Assembly: GCA_009767595.1 (NCBI GenBank)
Contig: VSDK01012728.1
Span: 683,216-747,215, forward strand
Direction: 5' to 3'
DNA from: Symbiodinium kawagutii
Lineage: Eukaryota > Sar > Dinophyceae > Suessiales > Symbiodiniaceae
DNA: 64,000 nt
How positions within the stretch are numbered: the first letter of the stretch is position 1; the number at the start of each line of letters is the position of its first letter. The translations under genes and the position numbers were made by a program. Under the pieces are notes generated by a model, which saw only the letters and a program-made list of their open reading frames with translations, ran no database searches and was not told the DNA's origin. Positions 54,064 through 64,000 of the stretch are shown here, in pieces.

Positions 54064-54165
54064 GGTGGTTTCTCAAAATAGGGGTACACCAAAAATGGTT
54101 GGTTTACTACTACAAGTGGCTAATAATTGGATGATTTGGGGGTATCCCTATTTTGAGAAACACCC
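54064..54165. mobile_element. small inverted-repeat element, family A
   Basis: 102 bp, ends GGTGGTTTCTCAAAATAGGG and CCCTATTTTGAGAAACACCC, one of the best-preserved copies. It lies in the putative intron between the exons at 54445 and 53922. Confidence 0.85.
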
Positions 54166-54444
54166 ACAACTGTAATGAGATAATGACCATCAGTACATAC
54201 CGAGATAAGAATAACCATGTAATATTTCTACAAGCCTTAATATCTGTACAGTAATATTAACTGCTACAATATTATTGTTAAAATCCACCGTCACAAGGAC
54301 CCACATAATACTTTTTAATGTGGCACCACCAATTTTTTTTTGGGTGGTAAGAACCACCATTGTTTCTGGCTTAGGCTGGTGAGGCAACGTCTGGTTTTGA
54401 CAACGGCACCCGCCCCAAGCCCAGGATCGTCCCACTGCCCCAGC

Positions 54445-54540
54445 CTGCGTGACATGCGATGGGCATGGTGACGACACAGGAGTGCAGGCCGCCACTTGGT
54501 TCGCGTGCGAGGGCACCGGCGTAGGAATGTGCTGGGGCAC
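54445..54540 (-). CDS. candidate host exon, Pro-rich
   Basis: 96 nt, exactly 32 codons, phase 0 at both ends. Acceptor TCTGACCAG, frame VPQHIPTPVPSHANQVAACT, donor ACGCAG|GC (GCTGGG). A plus-strand reading with several cysteines (CVTCDGHGDDTGVQAATW) is also open, but the minus reading chains in phase with both neighbours. Confidence 0.5.
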
Positions 54541-54611
54541 CTGGTCAGAGTTCGATGCTGGCAGCTCGCTTCACAAAGTGCTGAAACAATCTGAAACGGT
54601 TGAGTCATTGG

Positions 54612-54645
54612 TCATGATGTCATGATGTCATGATGTCATGATGAT
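54612..54645. repeat. short tandem (CATGATGT)n
   Basis: Four units of the 8-mer CATGATGT, just upstream in minus orientation of the exon at 54445-54540. Confidence 0.85.
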
Positions 54646-54717
54646 GTTTACTCGGAATCATTAGGAGACTCTCTGATGCTTACTAACTAGACATTGAAGT
54701 CAGCCGGTGGCCCTTAC

Positions 54718-54816
54718 CACGGCGTCCTCCCACAAAGCTAGACAGGCCACAGGAGGCGTGAGACCATCGAGCAGCTTCACCGCGCAGCAAAGCTCCGGTG
54801 CCAACAACTGGATCTC
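54718..54816 (-). CDS. candidate host exon (best supported island)
   Basis: 99 nt, 33 codons, phase 0 at both ends. Acceptor ATCGATTTAG, frame EIQLLAPELCCAVKLLDGLT ending ALWEDAV, and a good GTAAGG donor. The plus strand has stops, so the strand is clear. Leu-rich, helical character. Product unknown. Confidence 0.6.
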
Positions 54817-54980
54817 CTAAATCGATCGCCCTGAAATAATGTAAAAGATGTAACAGTGTTCAGTCATTCAGAGCTGGACCTTTCATTCATAAACCAATCA
54901 TTTGATGGTTATTCACTGCTCGTGATGGTTAAACGCTGTATTGTTCACTGCTTTGCACATGGGAGTTGCAATTGAACCAC

Positions 54981-55082
54981 CTTGCAGTGGGTCACTGAGC
55001 ATCTCGTGAACCACAGGGTGCCCAGCGAGGGATCGAATGTCAACCAATTTTTGGGGATAACCATTGGTAGACCGGGTGAGGT
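54981..55082 (-). CDS. candidate host exon
   Basis: 102 nt after a pyrimidine-rich acceptor CATCTTTTCCATAG. The frame reads LTRSTNGYPQKLVDIRSLAG then HPVVHEMLSDPLQ, with a GTGGTT donor. Its phases (2-nt entry, 1-nt exit) do not fit directly between 56258-56335 and 54718-54816, so an exon is missing or a boundary is wrong. Confidence 0.4.
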
Positions 55083-55176
55083 CTATGGAAAAGATGGGTT
55101 TGGGCATGGAAAGTATACCGGGTGGCGATAAACCATGTTGAATCAAAAGTTATCACCTTGGGATATTGTCGCAGCC

Positions 55177-55428
55177 TCACGTGTGGTTCAAGAGTCGCAC
55201 CCACCGAAACCATTCACTAATTACATTGTACCGAAGGATCACCTCATCCCTGCAGTCAGTGTACTCAACAAAAATGCATCTTCTTTCCGAGCAATGTAAA
55301 ACCACTGGGATACGCTTATTTCTCTTGTCCGGAAACCAAAATGGATTGCTCTGACACAACCGGATGGTGCTTGTGAATGGGGGATTCCAAGCAGCAATGA
55401 CAGTTTGCCCCAAGCGATGGATACGCAC
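55177..55428 (-). CDS. coding-like stretch, product unknown
   Basis: An 83-codon frame starting MRIHRLGQTVIAAWNPPFTS and containing NPFWFPDKRNKRIPVVLHC and DEVILRYNVISEWFRWVRLL. It is protein-like and free of spacer motifs. The exon ends are not clear, and overlapping frames exist on the same strand. Confidence 0.35.
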   Translation of the reverse strand: MRIHRLGQTVIAAWNPPFTSTIRLCQSNPFWFPDKRNKRIPVVLHCSERRCIFVEYTDCRDEVILRYNVISEWFRWVRLLNHT

Positions 55429-56257
55429 GGTGAGATGCGACTTGTTTGCGTGTGTTTCCGGACAAGGCAGGGCTCCCTGGTTCTACGCAGTGAATGTTTC
55501 TGAACATCTGCAGTTTTATCTTCGCTCATAGTGAAGTAGAGTTTTGTATCTCTATGTGCTGCACATGTGCATGATGCCGCCTATAGAAATACGCATAAAT
55601 CATCATAAATCATGAATGCAACATTACAACAACAGGCTTTGCAAATATTCATTGCCCCAGTCTGTTTGAACAGTTTTTCCCATCTTTCCTGGCTGCGTAA
55701 ACGGAGTATCAGTGGCACCGGTCAGCAGCCGCGCCTGTGGACCTGGTACCGGTCTACTGGCTGTGGCTGGCCTCGGAAGGCCGCACACCGGAGATGTTGA
55801 TCATCGCTGGGGCTTTCTGAGCTTCAAGGCTTTTCCCACTAAGCAAGATTGTATCCTGCTTTACTGAAAGGGTTGTGATTATCGCAGCAAATCTTGAAGC
55901 CACTATTCTGCCAGTCCGGGCTGTAGCTGGACCGTTGTGCAATCATTACATCTATCGCTATAATATGTTTTCATATCAGCAATCGTGATCGCTAAGACAT
56001 GTTTTAGTCAAAACTTAAAACTGTTATGTCACGGTCAATTCAACCATGGCTTAAATTGGCTAGTACACTAAGGGACGACAACCAGCAGTACCTCAACCAT
56101 TCACTGAACACCTCAATCGACCTCTAATAAACCTTCAAGATTCTGTTTCAGGTGGTTGAACAACCCACCCAAAGCAATCAGATTTCCAACACTGCCGAGG
56201 GATAGACCACCCAAAGCATAAAAACTTCTGACCCAAATTAATTGGTTGATGGCCTAC

Positions 56258-56335
56258 CTTGGCAAAGTGCGGGTCGTCGGACCCGGGGTTCCGGGCTGGA
56301 GCATTGGCCGCATGGCAGCTTGCATCATGACGCAC
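56258..56335 (-). CDS. candidate host exon
   Basis: 78 nt, 26 codons, phase 0 at both ends. Acceptor TTGCGGCACAG, frame VRHDASCHAANAPARNPGSD ending PHFAK, donor GTAGGC. Both splice signals are good. Confidence 0.55.
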
Positions 56336-58788
56336 CTGTGCCGCAAACACAAGCAGCTCGGGAAAGCTGGCTGAGAGGCTGCGTCATCAACAGGTGAAAG
56401 CTGATTACAGTACTTAGCTGGTGAATTCTCTGGTTAACGAACAAATTCATATGTTAGTCGTTTGCTACGAAGCTGACTAATTATAGTTTGAGCTGGTATG
56501 CATGGTGGTGGCCTCTTGAAAGTTTCTGAAGGCAGCTAAAGAGCTTTGGCTCCCACGACCGGTAGTTTCTCAATTCAATATACCATGCAACAGAGGGGTG
56601 AAACTGGCAATGACCGAATACACCCTCTTTCAAGCAAACCTGGAAACCAACAATCATCATGCTCAATAGATAAACTAAACCAGCTGTAAATGATGGATTT
56701 TCCACTTTCAGGGCAGTTTACAACAGTACTTTGGTATGCAAAAATGAAAACAAGACAAGGATTACCACAGTAACACCTGTAACCAAGTGATGGGCTCCAA
56801 GTCCCTTCGTCACTGTCCTCACTCCGATCCAAGATATCAACCATTGAAATCGACCGAAAACTGCAGGACGATCGACGCTATCATTTGTTGAAGAACTCGG
56901 AAGAATTCACAGCCATGCAACTTGCGACTTGTTGTACTCGATTTCCGCCTTCGATTTTCGAACAAGAAGATACCCCGTTTCGGGCCAGTAGAAAGACCGA
57001 AACGAATCACCTTTTTGGCCATCTGCCGGGCGCACCTGGAAGTGGAGCCAGCGACACGAAGTGGGGTTCCCCTTGGAATCTGTTTCGGCGGATGTTTGTA
57101 CGAGCTGGAATGGTGTAAGATGGTGTAAGGTTTGGCCAGTTGAATTGACACTTATAAATGCACTTTTGCTTGGCTAGCAAGATAATGCTTGGTTGTGAAT
57201 AAGATTGAAGAAGCAACCGGAATGATTGTGTGATGATTTCATGATGGCTAGTGCTGCAGACCAACTTCCATTGTGATTGCGGGGATAGCAATGGCATTTA
57301 AATTGTGCTCATTCTGTTCCCTCAGTCAATCGCCGTAGTTGGATGCCACAACGAGGGGCAACTAACCAGCATTGAAACTCTTATGAAACCATTGTGAGCA
57401 GGAAGGTGGGACACGGAACACATATGCATTAGAGGCTTGCCAAGCACTGACAACAATCATATCTGAACTGATATGAATCAATATTGTTGTGACTCTTGCC
57501 CCAAGCACTAGATTGCTTGCAGCAGCCTTTCATACAATCCAATTAAATCAAAATAATCTATCCTACCAGCCAAAAAGCAGCGGAATATACATGGTCAAAC
57601 AAGCAAACTAACTCAAGAAACCAATGCATTGTGATAGGTACCGCGGCTGAATTGATGACACTATGTGTCCTCACAAAGTTGGTAGCTTCCCTATCACAAC
57701 CATTTTCAGCTCCGACTGATTCTCATGCTGTATCTTCAGTAGAGACTTCCATCAATGTAACATTCAGTTTGTATAGCAGTGGGTCATACTGCATAACGGT
57801 TGATTCGGTTGATGATTCTGAATAATCATGGTTGGTTGATGTTGCTGCTTCGTTGATGACTAGTTGATGGTTTGTCAAGTGCCGCTGAGCTGGGTCGTCA
57901 ATCGCCCAACCGGACATCCAAGGCCTCCTCACTATTCCCCAATTTGGGATGGCTCAGCGTTTTCAGCATAGGAAATCAACGTTGAACGGGGGTAGGGAGA
58001 TAGCACGGTATCGCATTCATAGCACGATATACCGTGGCAGCTCAGGTTGGATCACTTCATCGTAGAAAACGGCCACCCATTGGGTGATTACTGAGCAATA
58101 ATGACAATATTGCTACATATCTCAGCTTGCGGGTATACGATGATATACGGTTTTGATTCTGATGATTGTAGATTGGTTCACATTGGGTTCTACGATAGGT
58201 CAATTGGGATGCTGCACAAGTTTTTGAGGCCCGTGGTAACCACAACATTGGGACGGTTGCGTTTAGCATATTGGAATGTGGGTCATTGTGGGTCGAAACA
58301 AGTGATAGTGAGACATGAATATTTGAATTGGTGGTTCTCATTTTCTTGCCAGTACTCGTTTCATACATCAAGCACGGTTTATGAATCCGGGTCGAGGAAC
58401 CTGGTTTACTTCTACAATTCAAATCAACATATCAACATGATGCCTGGCCGCATGTTTTCGCATGGTCAAACAATTCTACATGGGGACAGATTATCAAAAA
58501 TAATCTAGCGTGGAGAAGATCGAACATGCAAGAGTTCCCCGCTCACCTGGGGTACACGGCTAGCCAGAGGTCACAGGTCACTGAAAGGACATGGAATGGA
58601 ATGATTAACCGTGTGATATATCATCAACCGTTGTCAACCGCTATGGACTATGGACTATCGTTAATCAGATTTGATTCATCAGTACGAAAATAATGCTTTC
58701 TATAACAATCGCAAGTTAAGCAGGCTTGTCTGCCCAAGTTCGCAAACCACGATCAATCACCCCCTTTCGCTTACCATTCAGAACCAAC
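56336..58788. other. spacer with weak coding-like islands
   Basis: 56837-57151 on the minus strand includes CCACTTCCAG followed by VRPADGQK and a GTGATT donor, a possible very short exon. Nothing else is recognised, and the frames at 58057-58508 overlap on both strands without a domain. Confidence 0.35.
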
Positions 58789-58884
58789 CATGATGAAGCA
58801 CTTCGTTGCACTCGCCATGGACAGCCTCTTCCACTCTCTGTTTTATCCTCGCTGATCCGACTTGGAATCTTGCGGCTTCCAGAC
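58789..58884 (-). CDS. candidate host exon
   Basis: 96 nt: acceptor CCCTTCTTCAG, frame LEAARFQVGSARIKQRVEEA then VHGECNEVLHHG, donor GTTGGT. The helical, charged peptide is the best of three open frames; another frame (SGSRKIPSRISEDK) is also open. Confidence 0.45.
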
Positions 58885-59317
58885 CTGAAGAAGGGATTGA
58901 CATGAATGGGGTTGTCGCTTGCGTTGAAATATTTTGAGATCATGGCTGGTTGTTCTTGTGGAAAGCACTGACAAGTTGTCGGTTTCCGGGTACATCACCG
59001 CAAAATATCCATCCAATGTGGCATAGGGGTACAGTACATGTTAACCAAGTTTAAACAATAATTAGTGGCTAATGATGTTGAATATTGAGAATGCTGGCTA
59101 TTGATTTTTGTTCTTGGTAACATTGCAAGCACTAGTAAAATGTATTGGGGCACATGGCTGTTTCTCCGATAGAATCCCTGATAAGCATAAACAGGCTAGT
59201 TTTGATGATAAACCAGCCCATAAAGGGGGTCTATGCTGCGAGAAACCGCCACATATTTGACTGTCCACAAATGACAGAAGAACTGGATTGAGTACATAAA
59301 CATGGTAAATCAACGGC

Positions 59318-59318
59318 G

Positions 59319-59370
<52 letters not shown>
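59318..59370. repeat. (CAA)n microsatellite
   Basis: CAACAACAACAA with single CGA interruptions. The poly-Leu frame on the minus strand is an artefact. Confidence 0.95.
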
Positions 59371-59628
59371 GGGATTCAACACAGTTTAAGAACCAAGTCC
59401 GTAACTCACGGTGAGTTATGAGTCATGATTCATGAGGGTTGATAATTCCAACAGGAATTAAGAACTGAGGATCACATTGTGGATACTCACCCATTACACT
59501 TGCTAGCTCTAAAGGAATGATGATATTGGATGGTCATCGTACATTGCAGGTTCAGCCCAAGAATAACCAACTGCCGGTCGTTTGTGATGCTAGGTCATAG
59601 ACAGCAAGCTACTGACATGATCTGATAT

Positions 59629-59736
59629 GGTGGCTTCTCAAAATAGGGGACCCCCAAATCATCCATTATAAACTATGAACCATTTTTAGTAATAAATCAA
59701 CAATAACTTGGGGGTCCTCCTTTGGCTGGAGAAACC
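59629..59736. mobile_element. small inverted-repeat element, family A (inverted core)
   Basis: 108 bp, GGTGGCTTCTCAAAATAGGG to CTGGAGAAACCA. The core is in the opposite orientation to the copy at 10680 (CCCCAAATCATCC near the left end). Confidence 0.65.
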
Positions 59737-60254
59737 ATCATCAAACATCCAAGGAAGAAGCGCTAAGTTCAAGTTTGAGAGTTTCTCCACCCATCACCAT
59801 GCAAACTTCTTGGTAGATGAATTCTTTGCCATTGCAAGCTCAAACATCAACTCCAAATGATTAAATCCTGAAGAAACACACTAGGAGGCCTAATAGTGAA
59901 AAATCAGAATCCAAAGTTTGCTGAACAGAATGACCACAGGTTGGGGCAAAGTGAAATGGAAACGGGAGGTTCAGCTGGTGCTCTTGCCACACATCTATCA
60001 CAACACGTTTAAGTAGAAGGTTCCCTCTACCAACCGCACAAATTCAAGAAAAAGAGATGATACAAATTGACTTAAATGACTGTTCGGAACAAGACGGTAG
60101 ATTGGGAGCAATTAGTATACAGAAGATTTTGCTTCTCAGACTCACAGGAAAAATTAAAACACGTGCTTGGATTGCCAGGTTTAATTTCTTGATCGGCTGT
60201 GCAAAAAGAGCTCTGAAACAACGTTTTACATCTTTGGACGCATCTATGTATGGA

Positions 60255-60354
60255 TGTTTCTCAAATAGGGGTACCCCCAAATCATCCAGTCTATAACCTT
60301 TTGTAGGAAAAAAAACAAACCATTTCGCTGTCCCCTATAGCTTGAGAAGCTACC
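60255..60354. mobile_element. small inverted-repeat element, family A (diverged)
   Basis: About 100 bp. Left end TGTTTCTCAAATAGGGG with CCCCCAAATCATCC, right end CCCCTATAGCTTGAGAAGC. Confidence 0.6.
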
Positions 60355-60480
60355 AAATGTACATATGAATGCACCACATACGCCACAAATCTTTCCAGCG
60401 AGTCACTCATCTGATGATCTGACGGTAAAACTTTGAAACTTCAACTTCACTGCAAACTGGTCGGCACACAACCATCAAGT

Positions 60481-60574
60481 GGTGGTTTCTTAAAATAGGG
60501 CACCCCAAAAATGTATGGTTGAGAAAGGATGATTTAGGGTACGTGCGTGCCCTTACATATTCTGGGAAACACCC
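60481..60574. mobile_element. small inverted-repeat element, family A (diverged)
   Basis: 94 bp, GGTGGTTTCTTAAAATAGGG to TTCTGGGAAACACCC. It lies about 130 bp from another family member and about 90 bp from a family C element, forming a small cluster. Confidence 0.65.
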
Positions 60575-60663
60575 AAATTATGATAATTGGGGGAAACACC
60601 CACTTTGGACGTCCCTATAAATCCTAAATTGCATTGACTCAAACTGCTACATAAAAACACTTG

Positions 60664-60777
60664 GCAGTGGGTCAAAACCCCGTCCCCCTGCTTCCCATAT
60701 CATTAACTGTTGTTTTCCTAATTATCGTTGGTGATTATCCCCCATTAGTTGGTTGATTAATTGCTTGACCCACAGCC
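60664..60777. mobile_element. small inverted-repeat element, family C
   Basis: 114 bp, GCAGTGGGTCAAAACCCCG to TTGCTTGACCCACAGCC. It is an inverted relative of 27721-27834, sharing ATTAGTTGGTTGATTAATTG. Confidence 0.6.
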
Positions 60778-61570
60778 ATCTTCTATCGCTGGTATATCCT
60801 ATATTATTGTTGCTTATTATCCCCTATTAACCATTAACCAGCTAGCTTACCATTACTATGTCACGACCAGCCACTTCATTCATGACCCTGTTGAACGACA
60901 CCAACAAAAAGGGTTCTGTCCCACGACCAGAAGGCTGCCAGTCGATCGCAGCCAAGAAACGAGTTGTTGCTCTTTGGGCGCGATGGCTGCGTTCCACTTT
61001 TCCCAATCGTCATGCCTTTGCAAAACGAACAGTGGTGAGGAAAAGTCGTTTTTGTGTGTGATTGACTTGGGAAAATTGATCCACTCTTGCCTTTACCTTT
61101 GTGTGAGGCCAGTGGTTGACATCAAACTAACATTGTTCTTTAGCCACAAGTTGAAGCCAATTTCGCGGTGGACACTCCCGTTGACAGTGATCAACAGTAG
61201 CTGTTGAATCTTGACAGACCAATGATGCAGGACATAAGGGAGATTCCGCGACATTTGCAGGAAATGGGTTGCAATAGCCACAGAAACATCAGAAGAGCAA
61301 GCAATAAGCTTTCAAACGTCATGAACTAGTGGCCATTTACCAGTGAACCAGTGCTGGTTAATCCCATGAGTTTGTCCCAGCGGTGAGAGATTGAGCTGCC
61401 AATGTTGCCACTGAAGCAGGCTGGTGTTTGATGTGTTTGTGTATATCTCATATCTATTCTACCAGGCACTTGATTTTCACATAATATCTAGTTTGTGTAT
61501 ATTTAATGTGTTTCATCTCAATAGATATGTGTAAATCAATTGCCTGGTAGAAATTGGTAGAATGCATAGC
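60778..61570. other. spacer, no gene recognised
   Basis: The 148-codon plus-strand frame at 60761-61207 starts inside a family C element and shows no domain. I do not call it. Confidence 0.35.
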
Positions 61571-61623
61571 CTGCCTCGATCCAAGCCCTGATGGAGCTGA
61601 GAGCCAAACGCCAGCTCACGTGC
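61571..61623 (-). CDS. candidate micro-exon (strand uncertain)
   Basis: 53 nt: acceptor CAGCTGCAG, frame ARELAFGSQLHQGLDRG, ending GGCAG with a GC donor (GCTATG). The plus strand offers SIQALMELRAKRQLTCLQL with less clear borders. Confidence 0.4.
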
Positions 61624-61690
61624 CTGCAGCTGACTGGGGCAGGAGGCCTCCAACTAGAACCAGCTTGGTCTTTATCAAGTCCTTGATCAT

Positions 61691-61764
61691 CTGGATGGTG
61701 GTTTCAACCTCTTGAATTAGTGGTTAATGATTGTAAATTAATAATGGTTAAAACCACCAACCAG
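61691..61764. mobile_element. small inverted-repeat element, family B (short)
   Basis: 74 bp from CTGGATGGTGGTTTCAACC to GGTTAAAACCACCAACCAG. The usual core is largely missing. Confidence 0.6.
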
Positions 61765-61816
61765 TCATGGTATGTGTAGATGTCCAGAATTTCTGTGGGA
61801 AATTCCAGCTGCAAAG

Positions 61817-61911
61817 CAAATTGTAAATCTATGGCTGTCGGTGCTGTCGGTCACCTACCCTTGGTGGACGATGACCATCCCAACTGCAGGGATGCTACGG
61901 CCATCCTCCTT
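61817..61911 (+). CDS. candidate exon (plus strand)
   Basis: 95 nt after CTGCAAAG. The frame reads SMAVGAVGHLPLVDDDHPNC then RDATAILL and ends at a strong GTGAGT donor. On the minus strand a 25-nt alternative (CTGCAG acceptor, GTAGGT donor) exists. Confidence 0.35.
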
Positions 61912-63114
61912 GTGAGTATTTGACCCATCCGCACCGTGGAATAAATAAGGAAGTGCCCATGAGTTTCCCAATGATAGCTTTATGGCATAATAATTTCGTA
62001 GTACGTATGGTTACTAAGTGGCTATTACTGTTTTTTTATGAGTCAGTCTAAAGGCATACTGCCGTGAATCATGACATGCGGTCTATGGCAACGTCAAGAC
62101 ATGTTTCCAAAGCATTGTTATGTTCGGTAGCTGGCCATGCACAACACTGGTGTGATGTTGCAATGCTGCACCATGTCATTTGAGCAGTTTCAAAAGCGTA
62201 TGTTCCCGTGGTTGGTTGCAATAAGGAACCAGCAGTTGAAACAAATCAACAATGAACAGCCACGGGTTTCCTGAAAGTTCTCTTCCAAAGAACCTGGAAA
62301 TTACATGATCTTTTAGATTCCTAGGTCAGATGTTTGATCTTTAACTGCCCATCATTGTCCATCATGAAGAATCTTTGACCACGAGTAATTGGCCATTACC
62401 AACCATTCCGAATCATTTTACACTAATTAGCTACAATAGATTCGTAGACAATGATCATTTCAATTTGCAACCCATTGTTGGAAATCATCAGCAAATTTAT
62501 ATTGTTGAATGACATTGACCGTTAGTATCAGTCATACACAATCAAACACTTTCATGATTGTCATGATCAACGACATGTTATTGATCTGTTAATCATGTAC
62601 GTGACATCACAACCACTGCTAGCCGTAATGAGAAAACAGTGATCAATCCATAATCATGCCTTCATAAATGGTTGCTAACAATAAAAAACTATGGTGGATA
62701 ACTGGTGGGTTGATAATGGTCAATAGTTGATAGTAGTAGTGCATACTAGCGTTTGGCAAAAAAGGGTTGATATGGCTTCGGGGTCAATCTTAACCACCCC
62801 AAAAAGGGGTAGGTGAACATCTCAACAGTATTCAACAGTTAGATTAGTTTGGTCATTCATGGGATGTTCACTCGGGGTCGAGGGTGTTGACCCACAGCCA
62901 TATAGTATCATATTCATATATTGATAACAAATAACAAACCGAGAACTACTGTCACACACAACTGTTTCTCTAAATTCCTCGTGACAGCAGAATCAACCAC
63001 TGATATGTTTCCCACATCCTTATTGTCCTTGATTCCTGCTAGGTACTAGTATTTTATAACCTCGATCCTGGCTGCTTGCATGGATGGATAGTCGGTCAGT
63101 CAACCATCATAAAT
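61912..63114. other. spacer, no gene recognised
   Basis: AT-rich spacer. GTTGACCCACAGCCATATAG at 62888-62907 is a solitary family C end. Confidence 0.5.
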
Positions 63115-63195
63115 GGCTGCGGGTCATTGGTTGGTCAACTGCTTGACCCAGCTATCATCCCCTATTATTAGCCATTAAGCGCTTGACCCACAGCC
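63115..63195. mobile_element. small inverted-repeat element, family C (rearranged)
   Basis: GGCTGCGGGTCATTGGTTGG to CGCTTGACCCACAGCC, with an extra internal TTGACCCAG. Probably a deleted copy. Confidence 0.5.
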
Positions 63196-63246
63196 CAGAA
63201 CTGGTCGGATTTTGACATCCCCACCGACCGGACTTCAGATCCCCAC

Positions 63247-63296
63247 CTTGGGCACACCCAGCATCGTTGGCACCTCCTGAAACCATTTCCTCGCCG
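63247..63296 (-). CDS. candidate micro-exon (strand uncertain)
   Basis: 50 nt: acceptor ACGTATCCAG, frame GEEMVSGGANDAGCAQ, donor GTGGGG. The plus strand also has a long open reading here (NWSDFDIPTDRTSDPHLGHT). Confidence 0.35.
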
Positions 63297-63490
63297 CTGG
63301 ATACGTTGGACATGTGCACCCGTTGGATGTGATAAGTGGGTGGATACGTCATTGAAGTACAGCCTGGAGTGACATTACTAGAGAAAACTGGTAGTTCCTT
63401 ATAGCTATCCTACTTATAACCTCACTCAAGCAACTCAGGTGCCACTTTGTATAGAATGCCACATTATCACGAGATGAAGTGGCTCCACAG

Positions 63491-63587
63491 AAGCGCCACA
63501 TGGGAGGTCTCACAAGGGATCATCTCATGTGAACGGAGCCACTTCCAAGCGCCAAGCTGGCTGAAAACGCTGCTTCACCGTTGGCAG
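63491..63587 (+). CDS. candidate exon (strand uncertain)
   Basis: 97 nt after GGCTCCACAG. The frame SATWEVSQGIISCERSHFQA then PSWLKTLLHRWQ ends at a GTGAAG donor. A minus reading (QLGAWKWLRSHEMIPCETSH, donor GTGGCG) is also possible. Confidence 0.35.
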
Positions 63588-64000
63588 GTGAAGCCTACCA
63601 CAAAACTCACAATTGGACTCCTAGCATTCAACCACTGGAATTTGATCGTTCATGATAACTAGTGGGTGGCTTAGAATCCTAGAAGCATGGTAGCCCTATA
63701 GCCGTACTGAGATCGGAAATAACCACGGTCGCAGTAAGAGCACAGGAATGAGCCATACCCAAAATCATTCATTTCGTCCCAGGGACCAAATTCAACAACC
63801 GCACGGAGTATTCAATCGTGGCTAATATCAACTAGTAATGGTCAATGATGCTGATTATGGTTCATGATCGCTGATGATGAGTATCCAAGACTTTCTGGAG
63901 ACCGAAGTCTTGAGACAGCGCACGGGTTCTGCTGTTCGTCATCCCAGAACCACTTCCTTGGAAGAGCGAGGACCGAGTGCACAATGACAACCGGCTGCGA
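63588..64000. other. spacer to the window edge
   Basis: Nothing recognised. A GC-richer end at 63890-64000 may begin another island that continues outside the window. Confidence 0.4.

Noticed and set aside
60761-61207. 148-codon plus-strand frame
   Set aside because: It starts within a family C inverted-repeat element and shows neither a domain nor conserved-looking composition.
1-64000. Dinoflagellate spliced-leader relicts, tRNA, snRNA or rRNA genes
   Set aside because: I looked for TTTTGGCTCAAG-like relicts and for cloverleaf or rRNA landmarks by eye and saw none. A proper scan could still find divergent ones.

Overview
This window looks like nuclear DNA from a dinoflagellate, probably of the Symbiodiniaceae type. 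That is inferred from three things: a Ty1/copia element and a non-LTR retrotransposon with accessory domains of the kind found in those genomes; short exon-like islands with AG|GC as well as AG|GT donors; and long introns or spacers made of degenerate TGGTTGATGATGG-like sequence. No bacterial operon, rRNA or tRNA gene was recognised.

Layout. Positions 1-12,900 are mostly low-complexity spacer with a few short GC-rich exon-like islands, an eroded coding block at 8.7-9.85 kb and one small inverted-repeat element. Positions 12,904-26,089 (minus strand) hold a large APE-type non-LTR retrotransposon. In coding order it has an N-terminal region with a membrane-like segment, an OTU-like region, a C2H2 finger, a 2A-like motif, an AP endonuclease, a reverse transcriptase and a CxxC..H..C finger. 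Its endonuclease is split by a 5,342-bp foldback element (15,876-21,217) with perfect 48-bp terminal inverted repeats. That element is a nearly symmetrical palindrome built from tandem repeats and carries no recognisable transposase.

Positions 26.1-35 kb are spacer with minus-strand exon-like islands and many roughly 100-bp inverted-repeat elements of three families. Positions 35,015-46,835 (minus strand) are a complete Ty1/copia element: two 179-bp LTRs differing at 2 positions, a 5-bp target duplication GTCAG, a polypurine tract, Gag with CCCH fingers, protease, integrase, RT and RNase H. Behind RNase H lies a cargo region of about 4 kb that encodes a PC-motif methyltransferase-like domain, an unidentified domain, and a convincing Tpt1/KptA-type RNA 2'-phosphotransferase domain followed by poly-Asp and a four-cysteine zinc ribbon. 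Several frameshifts and one in-frame TAG break the reading frame. Positions 46.8-64 kb hold a copia RT relic, a 1-kb 14-bp satellite, more small inverted-repeat elements and a run of minus-strand exon-like islands.

The islands most likely belong to one or more host genes on the minus strand. They are short (35-155 nt), have AG acceptors and GT or GC donors, and several chain in phase. I cannot name the product or prove that they belong to a single gene. Both large retroelements lie in the same orientation as these exons. The most unusual objects are the copia cargo region (Tpt1-like plus methyltransferase-like), the 2A/OTU-bearing LINE, and the giant foldback element that interrupts it.
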